DNA from: Hofstenia miamia
Lineage: Eukaryota; Xenacoelomorpha; Acoela
Direction: 5' to 3'
Assembly: GCA_004352715.1 (NCBI GenBank)
Contig: SCFE01000054.1
Location: forward strand, 1,694,653-1,758,652
DNA: 64,000 bases
The position numbers and the translations under genes are program-made. Below the pieces are notes generated by a model, which made no database searches, had not been told where the DNA came from, and saw only the letters and a program-made list of their open reading frames with translations. Position 1 is the stretch's first letter. Every line of letters begins with the position of its first letter. Shown here piece after piece: positions 1-12,710 of this stretch.

Positions 1-99
1 TTACTAAATTTACGATAGTTATTTGCTGTGGCCTCTTTTGTCAATAAGAAATGCCTGAATTAGTGACGGCAAGGATTTCACCAAAGCTCTACAATAATC

Positions 100-1140
100 A
101 GCAATTATCTCAGGTACTCATGTCTGTTTAATTTTTCAAACAAATCACGATGGGACGACTGGTTAGGATGGGTAATCTTTTGTTTGAGAACAGCCCAAGC
201 CGTTTTCAATCAGGTTGAGATCTTGAGAACTGTTAGGCCATCCCTCGAGCAGCGCGTAATTTTCTCCTCTCGACGAAGCTAAGTNNNNNNNNNNNNNNNN
301 NNNGTAATCTTTTGTTTGAGAACAGCCCAAGCCGTTTTCAATCAGGTTGAGATCTTGAGAACTGTTAGGCCATCCCTCGAGCAGCGCGTAATTTTCTCCT
401 CTCGACGAAGCTAAGTCTTCACGCAATTTGCAGTGTGCACCGGTGGATTGTCTTAATGTATAACGCAGCAATGTCTGATCGGCATAAGTACTGGCAGGAT
501 TTCAACAAATATTTTGATCACTTTAGCAGCTTTGATTTTTATATTCTTAGGCATAATACACAAGTCGCCGCAATACATCCACAAACCATGCCAGTAGGCG
601 ACTGCTTTATTTTGGGCACATTGTAACGGGAGAGAAAGCGCAACCTTGGCGGTCTTTGAACATATTTGTTGAAGTTCTAGCACTGTTTGATAGAAGGCTC
701 ATGAAAAATCATTACTTTTTTCCAATCAGCGGCTGTGCAATTCACAATTCTGGTATCTACGACGAATATACTCCTGTTTTAAAGCCTTGGTATTGCGGTA
801 AGCTTTCAGATCGAATGCATTATGCAATCGGTGATAAATTGTTATTCAACTTTCTTGCACTTTATCTGGCAGTCGGGAGGATGATACTTTGGCATCAGTA
901 ACAGCTATGTGTCGAACCATATTGTCTTGCGATGGTAATTCAATGTCTTCCACCTCCATTGTGGTCATTCTTGAATGAGCTTGTTTTCTGATGACACATT
1001 AAGCATTGCTGTATTGTAGATTGATTGACACGAAATTCCTTTGCAATTTCTGCAAGATTAAGTCCTTGTTCTCGTAAGCAACGGCTTGAGCAGAATTAAT
1101 TTCTGAGAAATCGTCAAATTCATTATATTAGCAACTCTAA
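100..1140 (-). pseudogene. Degenerate Tc1/Tc3-like transposase
   Basis: Read on the minus strand from about 1140 down to about 100, broken frames recover a Tc1-type transposase in order. There is an N-terminal helix-turn-helix (LNLAEIAKEFRVNQSTIQ) followed by a GGGRH motif like the GGRP linker. A DWKKVMIF stretch near 745 matches the DW-V-FSDE first catalytic block with its aspartate lost. A C-terminal WPNSSQDLNLIEN block near 215-245 corresponds to WP-NSPDLNPIEN. There are many stops and frameshifts, so it is inactive. The terminal inverted repeats were not identified. A 19-N gap at 285-303 duplicates part of the C-terminal block. Confidence 0.75.
172..416. other. N gap flanked by identical 113 bp direct copies
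   Basis: Bases 172-284 and 304-416 are the same sequence, separated by 19 Ns at 285-303. The copies abut the gap exactly. This is what results when two overlapping contig ends are scaffolded without being merged, so the duplication is probably artificial. Confidence 0.8.
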
Positions 1141-1299
1141 AAATGATTCTGATTGGTTCCTACCTAAATAATCTCATATATAATACGCACAAGACACTCC
1201 ATTCTGAAAAATGTAGGTCAAAATCAACTATGCAGATTTTTCGGTCACGATTGTAAGTAATGTTAAGTTATAGTTAAGTTATAGTGTTGTCTCAATACA

Positions 1300-2920
1300 T
1301 ATACTAAAATTCTAGTTTATAGTAAACGTACATACCTGCTAGGAAACTGTTGATTTATTTAATTCCACTTATGATAGTGATAGGCCTTTGATCTTAGACA
1401 AGAGCCACGATACGAATCCTGACTTTGTCTTAGTTTGAGAGACGAATCGACTGCAATTTTGAAAGACCTACTAACCGAACCTTACAATGTCCAATTATAC
1501 CTAAGATAAAACAATGCTAAAAATAATGTTAATGAGTACATCATTGCAAGTCCTTATGCACATCCATACAATATTTTTCAATGATAAAAAGGTGCTCAGA
1601 ATCAACCACAATATTAGCCAAACAGCACATAAAGTAGAGACCAGCTATTAACAACCTGTATTGTTAGATTTAATTCAATATATTAACTGATTTCAATAAT
1701 TTCTTTTGTTATTCTTCATAATGTTGTAATTACAGTATAAAAAATGTATTTTATTGTAGAAAATATCATTTTTCAGCAAGCAGTGAGAAAATGAGATATT
1801 ACTATTTTTTTGAGCCATTAATTAAACATGTCAGTTACCTAGATCTCACTTCTAGGGTGTCAAGCATTAATCAATTTCAGAAATGAAATTCAGTGTTATT
1901 TTTTAACCAAAAGTAAAAACTTCACCAATTTAAAGCAGAATTTGAAAGCATTTGATTGTTTTTGGGACACCCTGAATATACTATTTCTAATTTGGGATTA
2001 AGTTATATAAACTTGGAAGATTAACATTGTACATTGTTATTAAGCTAATGATAAAACGGTTTTTTATGTCTAGGATGCGAATCATGTAATATCACATCAA
2101 GTGATTCCACTAAAGGTCCATGACAACTATTCCTGTTTTGATTGGTGCTATGATGCTTAATATAACATATTTATATTTCTATTTTAAAATTATATCCCAT
2201 TTAAGATTGCCTGCCGTTTCCTTTCTTAAAATCCACCTTTTGACCTAATAGTGTTAATTTTTTTGCATGTAACCAGAGATATTTCTAATTGAATTTGGAT
2301 TGGAAGCAAAGACAAGATTAGACATAAAAATGTTCATCCACATCAGATAATTTCCATCATTTATACAAAGTTCTGCATATTTGCTTGAAATATTACTTTG
2401 TAATTGGTAGTTATATCTCATGTTTCTTGTGATTTCTGCAATACACATCAAAACTCTTTTTGAAAAAACAAAATTAAATTTATAATTGCAAAATATTTTC
2501 AATGAGCTGGCATAGTTTACTGGTATTTATGAAAGATTGAAGTTGATTTAATTTACTGTACTTTTAAGTTAGAGAGTGCTTAGTTTTAGTAATGAAACGC
2601 ATTTGTTTGGAAATATCGTTGAATAAGTTAACTTGTAGCATGTAAGTTATTTGCTTTGTTTTAATTGAATACTGGATAACTCTGAGTTTAGATTTATTAA
2701 ATATTTTTAATTACCAAATAATAGAAATTTCTCCAATTTCACCATTATTTCTCTGCAAATACATTATAAAAGAAAATTTTCATAAGAAATTTAAAAAATC
2801 TGTTAATATAGACTACGAAATCTGCATTTAATCATTCACAGTACATAAAAGTCTCATTAAATTTTTTGTCTTAATTCCAATGCAGTGTGCAAGCCCTTGT
2901 TCTATAAACGGGATAATTCT
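1300..2920. other. No gene seen; AT-rich noncoding DNA
   Basis: Short chance open frames only, in AT-rich sequence. No exon with a recognisable domain, RNA gene or repeat with clear ends was seen. Confidence 0.6.
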
Positions 2921-2921
2921 A

Positions 2922-4856
2922 GAAACCGTGGGATTATAAATTTTTTCGTCAATATCCCCTACTGTTCTCATCCCATAAACCAATAAATTTTCATAATACC
3001 ATCATGTGGAACACAAGTTGGTCTCAATATGAGAAAACGTAAACATAAATCTAAAAGAAAGCCAGGCTGATAAAAATTTTTAAAATTATACTAGTGCTAT
3101 GCTTATTCTATATACTTAAACACAAATATTTATACAGCGGCATGCATAAATATTTTTAAAAAAAATTTAGATCGTTGTTACTTTTCATTTTTGGATGCCT
3201 TAAATGTTTGAGTCTTGAAACTCCGTTTTTACGGCATCGGTTAGTTTCCTGAACAAACAGATCCCTAGGAAATCAGGAATGCTAAACTGAAGTACAAAAT
3301 AAGGGTCCTAAAATGAGAAATAAAACGTTTTCATCCAAGTACCGAATTGTAAAACAAACTCGCCTCTGTTACCTCGTGGACCAAAAACTGATTCTTATCA
3401 CAGTCGCGGTGCCAGACCTCACCAGGACTACAGGCTGCTAGAAATATTGCTATTTCCAGGCTTTTAGGATCTTTATGCCTGGCAATTTGTTAACGTTTCT
3501 GGAAAGAACATTGAATTCGTATCAGAGCTCGATGAAGCAAGAAATCAGTGCAATGGTGGTGTAGGCAAAGATTTGAGGCGTTATGGTACCCACTCTGTCC
3601 TATGCGTGTGAAACGTGGGCAGAAACTGCTAGGATGCTGGAGATGCTCAAGGTTACCATGAATACCTGTAAAGTGGTCCTTTGTGGTGTCTCACTTTGGG
3701 ATAGGTTAACCAAGGACAACGTTCACGGACTTATGCCTTTCCACCAAGTGCGCACAATAGTAGCACGTAAGGACTTAAGTTTTGTTAGCCGGATGGTGTT
3801 GCACAGTGAAGCCATAACTAGTGATCAGCCCCTTGACTAAAGCATCAATAGTTCCCCATGATAATGGCCACATTTTGAGTGCACGCAGAAGTCATTGCTG
3901 GGAAAAGCGATTGGTACTTGATGTAGAGTGGTTAATGGATGTTACTCTGAGGGAGTCTCAGATATTTTCCACATTGACTACATCATGCTTTAGGGATAAG
4001 AAAGGAAGTGATGTAATTCAAAAAATTGCAGGTCTGATCAAAGGTGACACGGGTTTGATCCAAGGGAGATTTTCTGGGGTGATCCTCGCAACAGTGACAA
4101 AGCTTGCACATGCCAGAACGAGACACTTATGGTGCACGGAGTGTGAGTGTATGTTTTCAGAGCAGAAAGTTCTCAATCTTCATGTCAGGGATGACCATAC
4201 GCATATCTCCAATAAAGAAGCGGGTGCTGATTGTTAGAAGTGTATAGCAGAAGGCTGTTGCAAGTCGTATAAGAGTAAAGGTTGGTATTTACGGCACATT
4301 AAGACCTGTCATCCCAAAGTTTTAGAGCATGTAGACACAGGCAACACAGGAAGCTCAAAGGCTTCTGTCAATCGGGGGTGCTGATGTGGCCAAACCTGTA
4401 TCCAATCCTTTTGACTTTGTGGCGATTCTCTTACTAGGGCTTCTGGACCAGATCTGGTCGGAACCATCCTAGCTTTAGCGTTTAGTAGGAGCGAGCGATG
4501 GGAGCCCCCACTTGAAACGATATATTATTTTTAGAAATTGGTTTATTTAATTTGGAAATGCTTACTAAAGTATTACTCTTTGTTTTCTGGATGTAAGCCT
4601 TTTTTGTCTTTCTTTCTTTATTAAATACATGAATTGAGGTCATTTATATCACTTCAGTCATTCATATAAAATATTAAGTATTTTATACGATAAGCATTCA
4701 GTTTTCTAAAAAACGTTATTCACTTGAACTATTTTTCTCATAGTGTACTGTATCATTTAGAAAAACTACCAGGTTATTATATTAGTATGCATGCGTGAGA
4801 TTTTACAACAGTAAGTCACTGAAATTATATCTATCAATCCTTAAAATAAACAAACC
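2922..4856. repeat. 1935 bp duplicated block, copy 1
   Basis: The same sequence occurs at 5993-7927, a constant offset of 3071, with no difference noticed in the portions compared. Copy 1 ends directly at a single N (4857) and copy 2 begins directly after a single N (5992). It contains the LINE tail described separately. The junction Ns suggest that one contig was placed twice or that two haplotype copies were both kept. Confidence 0.85.
3400..4480 (+). mobile_element. LINE 3' fragment: RT thumb region plus two C2H2 fingers
   Basis: A 5'-truncated non-LTR retrotransposon. The frame from 3583 (VPTLSYACETWAETARMLE) resembles the segment after the RT catalytic box of RTE/CR1-like LINEs (VPTLLYGCETW), followed by a VSLWDRLTKDNV block. 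After frameshifts, the frame from 3821 ends in a classical zinc finger (CTEC, 12 residues, then H-x4-H) at about 4132-4200. A second finger (C-x4-C-x12-H-x4-H) lies just past an in-frame TAG at about 4241-4310. C-terminal CCHH fingers are known in several LINE lineages. The catalytic core is missing, so this is a dead copy. Confidence 0.6.
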
Positions 4857-4857
4857 N

Positions 4858-4860
4858 ATG

Positions 4861-4897
<37 letters not shown>

Positions 4898-5991
4898 GCA
4901 TTAACAACAACAGTGAGTTAGTTGTTACTGAGCACATTTATTGAAGCAAGTTCTGATCCACATTAGATGCTTCACATTTGCAGTATCCAATGGGTAGTTC
5001 GTAATGAACCAGACTATGTAGGCTATTTAATAAATGTTGTTTTGCTTCGTATGCTGCGATGAAAATTTTTTGGGTCTTGTAAGGGTCACCAGGAAAATGA
5101 AAATTATTATTTGCAAAACAAAGTGTTTTCCAAATTTAATGTGAACTATCCTCAATTTGTTTTTTTGCATTAAAACAACACACAAAACAAAGAAACCAAA
5201 GTTAATCATACATATTTTACAATTATTTGTCTATTAAGCATATTTAATAGCAATAAGATATAAAAGAACTAATACTTTACGAGAATTATTACTACTATTA
5301 GGTTTTGCCATGATTTTATAAAAGGCGAAAAATCAAGATTTTACAAAAGAAAAAGTGGTACGACCAAATCTGTATAATGCAAGAAGAATATCAGATAAAC
5401 AGGGGTTGTCTGTTAATAGCTAATTTAAAGTATATTATTTACAAATTGCTATTTTACAACACAAGAATATTATAAAATTTGTTTACTAGATTTCAAAATT
5501 TGGAAATTGTACGCTACAGCGTACGTATTATTCAAATGTATACAAAGAGTTTCAGATTTATTGCTCATGTCAATCATCGCCAATTAAATTTATATATATA
5601 TAAACGGACGCAGCTGTGACCCGGAGTGCTCGCCATATTCGCCAGACTTGAACGCCCCAGATTTTTATCGCAATAAACGCGATTCCAAGGGAAGAATGAG
5701 GTCATCGAGAACATTGTCCGCCGGTTCCAAGTGTGCTTGCATTGACGGGGAGCTCATTTAGATTACATTTTGTGAGCGCCGTCAAACAAACAGTTTTTGT
5801 GGTACATACTTGAGAAGTTGGAGATGTCCGCTACATAGACTTAATCTAATGTAGATAACTTTTTGTTTTAGTCCAAATTAAATTTTGGAATTTATTCGAT
5901 ATTTATTGATGAACGTTTTTTTTGTGTCGCCCTGCATATATATATATTAGGTTGGTGCGTAAGTTCGTAGCGCTCACCTTCGAAGCAGAAT
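4858..5991. other. Orphan contig between two single-N junctions
   Basis: This 1134 bp piece is bounded by single Ns at 4857 and 5992 and separates the two identical 1935 bp blocks. It holds a (TA)n tract at 4861-4895, a decayed mariner C-terminal region near 5615-5760, and a mariner-like left end at 5948-5990. Its placement is doubtful because neither border is continuous sequence. Confidence 0.65.
5600..5990 (+). mobile_element. Mariner-family relics
   Basis: Near 5622 the plus strand reads CSPYSPDLNAPDFY, resembling the mariner YSPDLAP-D-F motif around the last catalytic aspartate. The frame then breaks down. At 5948 a TA is followed by GGTTGGTGCGTAAGTTCGTA, which looks like a mariner-type terminal repeat. 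The sequence stops at the N at 5992, so the body of that second element is not in this piece. Confidence 0.45.
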
Positions 5992-5992
5992 N

Positions 5993-7927
5993 GAAACCGT
6001 GGGATTATAAATTTTTTCGTCAATATCCCCTACTGTTCTCATCCCATAAACCAATAAATTTTCATAATACCATCATGTGGAACACAAGTTGGTCTCAATA
6101 TGAGAAAACGTAAACATAAATCTAAAAGAAAGCCAGGCTGATAAAAATTTTTAAAATTATACTAGTGCTATGCTTATTCTATATACTTAAACACAAATAT
6201 TTATACAGCGGCATGCATAAATATTTTTAAAAAAAATTTAGATCGTTGTTACTTTTCATTTTTGGATGCCTTAAATGTTTGAGTCTTGAAACTCCGTTTT
6301 TACGGCATCGGTTAGTTTCCTGAACAAACAGATCCCTAGGAAATCAGGAATGCTAAACTGAAGTACAAAATAAGGGTCCTAAAATGAGAAATAAAACGTT
6401 TTCATCCAAGTACCGAATTGTAAAACAAACTCGCCTCTGTTACCTCGTGGACCAAAAACTGATTCTTATCACAGTCGCGGTGCCAGACCTCACCAGGACT
6501 ACAGGCTGCTAGAAATATTGCTATTTCCAGGCTTTTAGGATCTTTATGCCTGGCAATTTGTTAACGTTTCTGGAAAGAACATTGAATTCGTATCAGAGCT
6601 CGATGAAGCAAGAAATCAGTGCAATGGTGGTGTAGGCAAAGATTTGAGGCGTTATGGTACCCACTCTGTCCTATGCGTGTGAAACGTGGGCAGAAACTGC
6701 TAGGATGCTGGAGATGCTCAAGGTTACCATGAATACCTGTAAAGTGGTCCTTTGTGGTGTCTCACTTTGGGATAGGTTAACCAAGGACAACGTTCACGGA
6801 CTTATGCCTTTCCACCAAGTGCGCACAATAGTAGCACGTAAGGACTTAAGTTTTGTTAGCCGGATGGTGTTGCACAGTGAAGCCATAACTAGTGATCAGC
6901 CCCTTGACTAAAGCATCAATAGTTCCCCATGATAATGGCCACATTTTGAGTGCACGCAGAAGTCATTGCTGGGAAAAGCGATTGGTACTTGATGTAGAGT
7001 GGTTAATGGATGTTACTCTGAGGGAGTCTCAGATATTTTCCACATTGACTACATCATGCTTTAGGGATAAGAAAGGAAGTGATGTAATTCAAAAAATTGC
7101 AGGTCTGATCAAAGGTGACACGGGTTTGATCCAAGGGAGATTTTCTGGGGTGATCCTCGCAACAGTGACAAAGCTTGCACATGCCAGAACGAGACACTTA
7201 TGGTGCACGGAGTGTGAGTGTATGTTTTCAGAGCAGAAAGTTCTCAATCTTCATGTCAGGGATGACCATACGCATATCTCCAATAAAGAAGCGGGTGCTG
7301 ATTGTTAGAAGTGTATAGCAGAAGGCTGTTGCAAGTCGTATAAGAGTAAAGGTTGGTATTTACGGCACATTAAGACCTGTCATCCCAAAGTTTTAGAGCA
7401 TGTAGACACAGGCAACACAGGAAGCTCAAAGGCTTCTGTCAATCGGGGGTGCTGATGTGGCCAAACCTGTATCCAATCCTTTTGACTTTGTGGCGATTCT
7501 CTTACTAGGGCTTCTGGACCAGATCTGGTCGGAACCATCCTAGCTTTAGCGTTTAGTAGGAGCGAGCGATGGGAGCCCCCACTTGAAACGATATATTATT
7601 TTTAGAAATTGGTTTATTTAATTTGGAAATGCTTACTAAAGTATTACTCTTTGTTTTCTGGATGTAAGCCTTTTTTGTCTTTCTTTCTTTATTAAATACA
7701 TGAATTGAGGTCATTTATATCACTTCAGTCATTCATATAAAATATTAAGTATTTTATACGATAAGCATTCAGTTTTCTAAAAAACGTTATTCACTTGAAC
7801 TATTTTTCTCATAGTGTACTGTATCATTTAGAAAAACTACCAGGTTATTATATTAGTATGCATGCGTGAGATTTTACAACAGTAAGTCACTGAAATTATA
7901 TCTATCAATCCTTAAAATAAACAAACC
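5993..7927. repeat. 1935 bp duplicated block, copy 2 with LINE tail
   Basis: Repeat of 2922-4856, including both LINE-derived frames (here from 6654 and 6892) and the two zinc fingers. Unlike copy 1, it continues without a gap into unique sequence at 7928, so this is the better anchored copy. Confidence 0.85.
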
Positions 7928-8834
7928 TGCTTCAATTATTTTTTTTATAACCAGATAGAAGTTATTGGTGGCAAGCTGAATTTTTTCGCAAAAAAGACAA
8001 TGAATGCTGAATAATTTATTCCCAACATTTAAAAATTGAATAACATAAATTTTGAAAAAAAAAATTTTTGTCATCAAGCAAATGTTCACATTCTTTCATA
8101 TTTGAAGAGGTGATTAGACATTTTGTATCTTTTTTGAAAAACAGCTGTATATAGAAATGATGAGTAAGTGAAAAAAACTGAAACTGGTTGCTTTTTTATG
8201 AACAAATTCACACCAAAACTAAGCTATTATAGCAAGAAAGAAGTCTTCGTTTTTTGTAAATAAAGAGTATTTTGACTCATGACAACTGTTACGTCATTAA
8301 TTTTTCCAATTGGATTCGCCTGCGGAAATTTATAAACGAGGTTAAGATCACTATTTATTCAAAGTAAATATTGACAAATGTTTTCTCTCTTGGCCCTTGA
8401 ATGAGCCAACGTACATGCTAATTGAATATAAAATACAATTTTGAAAACACGTTTTATCACAGGAATGTTAGGGATCTCCTTGGTAGAGAATTTATTTCTT
8501 AAGCCCTGAAAAATTACAAAAAAATGTTGCAAATAGAAGCTTTGTGCCAATATCCGAACTTCATTTTCGAAAAAATATTGTTAGTGAAACTTGGCCTACA
8601 TATAGATAAAAACCTGTACTTGTGTGGATTTTTGAGAGCATATTTTACACATTATTATATTATTGTTGAAAAACAAATGACTGACTGGCAAATTTCAAAC
8701 TTTGCTTTTCCAATAAAATCATTTTAGGTTTGTTACTAATTGCTTGAACAATCAAATATATTTAATAAACATATTAAGTAGATGTTAGTATATAGTCCTG
8801 GCATATTATAGAAATATTTAACTTTATTGTTTAG
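7928..8834. other. No gene seen before the first RasGRP exon
   Basis: AT-rich. I searched for the expected upstream REM-domain exon of RasGRP and saw no convincing match. Confidence 0.5.
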
Positions 8835-8985
8835 TCCAACATATAACTACAACCACAAGATGTCAGTCAGATACAAAAGTCGTTACAAGAAGACTCGCGT
8901 TTCACTGGTTTTTCAAAAAATTGAATCCCAGCTTCTTAGTGAACAACTTACATACATTGAACACCAGGCACTACGCTTTATATCG
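8835..8985 (+). CDS. RASGRP: RasGRP exon 1 seen: start of CDC25 domain
   Basis: The acceptor TTTAG precedes 8835 and the donor TCG|GTAAGA follows 8985. The first base completes a codon from an unseen upstream exon; the end is phase 0. The peptide has a basic YKSRYKKTRVSL stretch followed by LLSEQLTYIEHQALRFIS. This matches the RasGRP linker (K-K-S-LLFDHLEP) and the first CDC25 block (ELAEHLTYLEHKSFRRIS). It joins in frame to the exon at 16917. Confidence 0.85.
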
Positions 8986-9343
8986 GTAAGAACCCTAATA
9001 TGTATTACAATTTATCACTTTAATTCAAGGTGGGAAACGCGTCGGATCATTTTCTTACCGGTGCGGGTGGCGATATTGATCAAGCATTTCTATTTTTAAC
9101 ATTAATAAGTATTATTAACATTAATAAGTATTACACTGCTTAGTATTGTGCTATATTCCAACCATCTTACAAAATTCAAAACTGCGATTACATAGTAAAT
9201 GAATGATGAATTAATACGACTACAAATCTAGCCAGTACAACACATGCCGATGAAAACTAGGCACAAGACCAGTCCACCCCAGCCTAAACAAAACTAACTA
9301 GGAGTCAAATACGACTCCCATTTAAATAGTATCCATCGTTCTA

Positions 9344-9366
9344 CGTATATATATACTGTATATATA

Positions 9367-9403
<37 letters not shown>
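9344..9403. repeat. (TA)n microsatellite
   Basis: A nearly uninterrupted TA dinucleotide tract within RasGRP intron 1. Similar tracts recur every few kilobases in the window. Confidence 0.9.
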
Positions 9404-9406
<3 letters not shown>

Positions 9407-9689
9407 CATCGTGACCGCGTTTCCGAACATATCTTTTAAATTTTGCATGGTAGGTTATCTTTACCTACCCCCGTGGTAAATATATTTAAGTTCGAGTGAA
9501 TACTGCGGTAGCAATGGCCAAAAAATAGGTTTTTTGGGAAAAAAAGTTCGATTTCCGCTAAATGACTTAAAAATTTCGAACCGTTTCCCGCTAAATTTAA
9601 GGTTTTTGCATTTTCTATAGCAAAAAGCGGGAAATATATATATATATATGGGTTCATGTCCTACTTCAGACCATAAACCACATACTAAC

Positions 9690-9870
9690 ATTGAAATTAA
9701 AGAGCTTAATGTGCTTTTAATAGTACAAACCGATTTTCCACATTCACAGGAATATTCTCCAAGCCTTTGATGAATTTTCGAAATTGTGAGTCATAAACAT
9801 TTATTGGTGAACATTTTTTAATGCGATGTTGAAAACTTGTACGAAGGCGTAGTGCTGTGCCTGAAAATAT
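9690..9870. repeat. Dispersed repeat also present near 24.17-24.30 kb
   Basis: A shared run, ACAAACCGATTTTCCACATTCAC here and nearly the same at about 24193, continues with a similar CCAAGCCT and an AATGCGATGTTGA-like stretch. The copies are diverged. The family was not recognised. Confidence 0.5.
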
Positions 9871-10399
9871 TGACTAAAGTTCATAATGAGTGAAGTGCAC
9901 AATGTCGGAGGTGGCGGCGCAGAAGACATTTCCAGATTTTATATATCGTTATTCGTGTCTAGTTATAGGCATTTAAACATTTTTCAAGAACTATAAATAT
10001 TCAAGAAATTGCTAGACTAATGTGAATCATAAAATCACAAAAAACTGTAATTCGAACTTGGTTTTGAATTGAAACCTTATCCAAATCTCGGATTATTGAT
10101 TTAAGGAAAACTTATATATTACTACATCTTTTGGCACTTTTAGTTTTATATATATAATTTATATCGAGTTTATCTGAATGCATATGTAGAAATAAACATG
10201 TTTACTTTTCTTTCTTGCAAGTGGTATATCAACATTTTTGAATATGTTAGTTATATATTAGTAATAATGAAACGTCTATTTTATTCAAATTCTTTAATTG
10301 AATATATTTGTTAAAAATTATTGTGGTTAAATTTAGTATTATATACGTAATACGTATTATATATATATATATTTATATATATATATATATACGCACGCT

Positions 10400-12150
10400 G
10401 CATTGATTATTTGGTTGTGGAAAATTTGTAATAAAATACCAGTACTTAAGTAGTTGAGAAAAACAGTGTAGAGACAAGGATGTCTCGATAAGCCATGAAC
10501 ATAAATGTGGATAGGACCTATCAAAGTCATCTGGAGTAAGATTTGCTCAATTTTATGTTATGATTACAACGTATATCTTTGCTGCCAAAATTGTTAAAAA
10601 TGTATATTTTTTTGTTAGTTTCTTGTGGTGAAGCTAAATTTCTGTGTGCATTTGACCGAAAAAAAAATTCATTAAACAGTTTTCCAATAGCTTGAAGATA
10701 GATTTCAATGGCCAAATTGGAGAATAGTTATCTCACAATATGTGTCTCTATTTGATTTAATTCCCAAAAAATTACCCCTGTAATTCTCCGTGCCATGAAT
10801 GATGTCTAATTTAAAATAAAAATTTTATACTCTTCTTGATTGTAATGACTACGTTAAGCATATCGGTTTAACCTAAGCTTTTGAATTTTCTCATTTTACA
10901 GCCTTTCACTGTCTCTTACAGAGCATAGCCTGCTGAGTATGTCTTTGTTTCTCTATTTCCTTAGAGACTGCCACCTTAAATGTTTAAATGACTTCTGATA
11001 GGCGTCGACACACATTTACATTTCATAGATTTTCAATTCTATTCCAACAATGATTTTTGCCTCATATCTGAATTTTTTAATCTTAGTTCTATAACATTTT
11101 ATCGTATCAGAATTCAAATCTAATTTTTTTTTCAATATATCTAAATTAAGCTTTATATAAATTACAAACATTGTCTTTTAAATCTTCGTTAGAGGGCTTA
11201 AAAAGAGACAAAAAAACAAAAAACGGGAAAAGACTCCGATTCAACTTTTAAAGTTTTACCAAAATTTGGATTCATTTGATATAATATTTACTATTATACA
11301 TTACATTATATTATTTTATATTGTATTATGTTATGCCATACTATATTTTACTATGTTATGTTATATTATATTATATTATATTATATTGTACATATTAACC
11401 AAGAACGCGCAAAAAATTAATTAATGGCATGAAAATCAATAATTATATGTAAACAAAAAATTCTTTTCGCATAAAATCAATTGATAATGCACTACAGCTT
11501 TCTCGATTTATTAAAATATTTGATATTTCCCCAGTATACAAAAAGGGATGGTGAATAGATTCTGTCAATTAGCATGCAAATGAATAACACACCCGTTTTC
11601 AAAAACATTTGAGCAATTATTATCAAGTAAAATTTCTAGGTATACTAAAAGCAAACCTTTGGGCTTAGAAAAAAGCATAGCAACTCAGAGACCATCGTTT
11701 CAATTACTAAACAAATTTTGGCAGCCCTGAAATATGAACTCATGAAATGCCATTTTAGCAACTGTTTCATACCAATTGTGATGTCATTTTATGAAACTCG
11801 AAACAATGAGTCAAATTAGATGATGTTTTTTCCGAATACATAACTACAAATTTAGGTGTTTTAAAAATTCGGACTTGGATCAAATTTTATTTTCATTGTA
11901 TGTTTTTCCAATACGAAATGTTGCATGTTTAGATTGAAAAGCAAAATTTTTTATGAAGCTACTCGGAGACATAGCAAAAGCGTTGATACCTTAATAAAAA
12001 TATATTTGATGTTCAACTTAATAAGACAAAGTTTATAATTTGGTCTCCGAACATTCACATGCATCTATCTGATAAATTCACAGTCCAATTTTTTCTTGAA
12101 AAGGCTTTGCCGAAACGTACGTTGATTATATTACCTTGTATTTTTGTTTT
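10400..12150. other. Intronic AT-rich DNA, no gene
   Basis: No exon or recognisable element was seen. A run of TTATA/TATTA variants at about 11286-11390 is an impure pentanucleotide repeat. Confidence 0.5.
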
Positions 12151-12169
12151 CATTTACTTATGTATCAAC

Positions 12170-12710
12170 CTCTTTATAACTAATTTAAGACAATCATTGA
12201 GAAGGCTTCTTAGGACGATCAGCCCTTACTTGCAACTCTAAATACAACATTGAAGAAATTAATTCACAATGTTTTGATGGCGAAGAAACAACCAGAAAAT
12301 ATCTTTAAATACCCTCATACCAATATACTTAAGACCTTGGAGAATCTTATGATTAAAAAAAACTTTTACCAAAACTTGAATTCTTGGCTGGATTAGTAAA
12401 TCATACATTTGATGAAACAAGACATGAAACAATTAAGTTACATGAAAAAGAGTCCTATGCAAACATTGATAAAAGTCGGAAACTTTGTAATGATATTCAA
12501 TAAAAGAATGAAAAGATTAAACTCATTAAGCTTACATGTTATGAAATCAATACAAATTTTTCTAAATTTGCAAAAGTCCTAAAGCTTGATGTAAATTTTT
12601 CATACATGGAGGAGAATTTCAAATTGATAAAGTTGAACTCAAAACAATTAAAAAATGGCTGAGAGGATTTCATGGTCAAGACTAGTGAGAACAATAAATT
12701 TCGTTCGTTG
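12170..12710 (+). pseudogene. Possible decayed coding sequence, unidentified
   Basis: Three stretches read like protein on the plus strand once frameshifts are allowed. They are DDQPLLATLNTTLKKLIHNV (about 12211), then FLAGLVNHTFDETRHETIK (about 12383), then NEKIKLIKLTCYEINTNFSK (about 12509). They have few stops and balanced residue use, unlike the flanking low-complexity DNA. I do not recognise the family. It could be a processed pseudogene or a transposon ORF. It is not part of the RasGRP reading frame. Confidence 0.3.

Noticed and set aside
9436-9691. Minus-strand frames rich in Phe/Lys near a TA tract
   Set aside because: Two overlapping frames with low-complexity composition and no domain.
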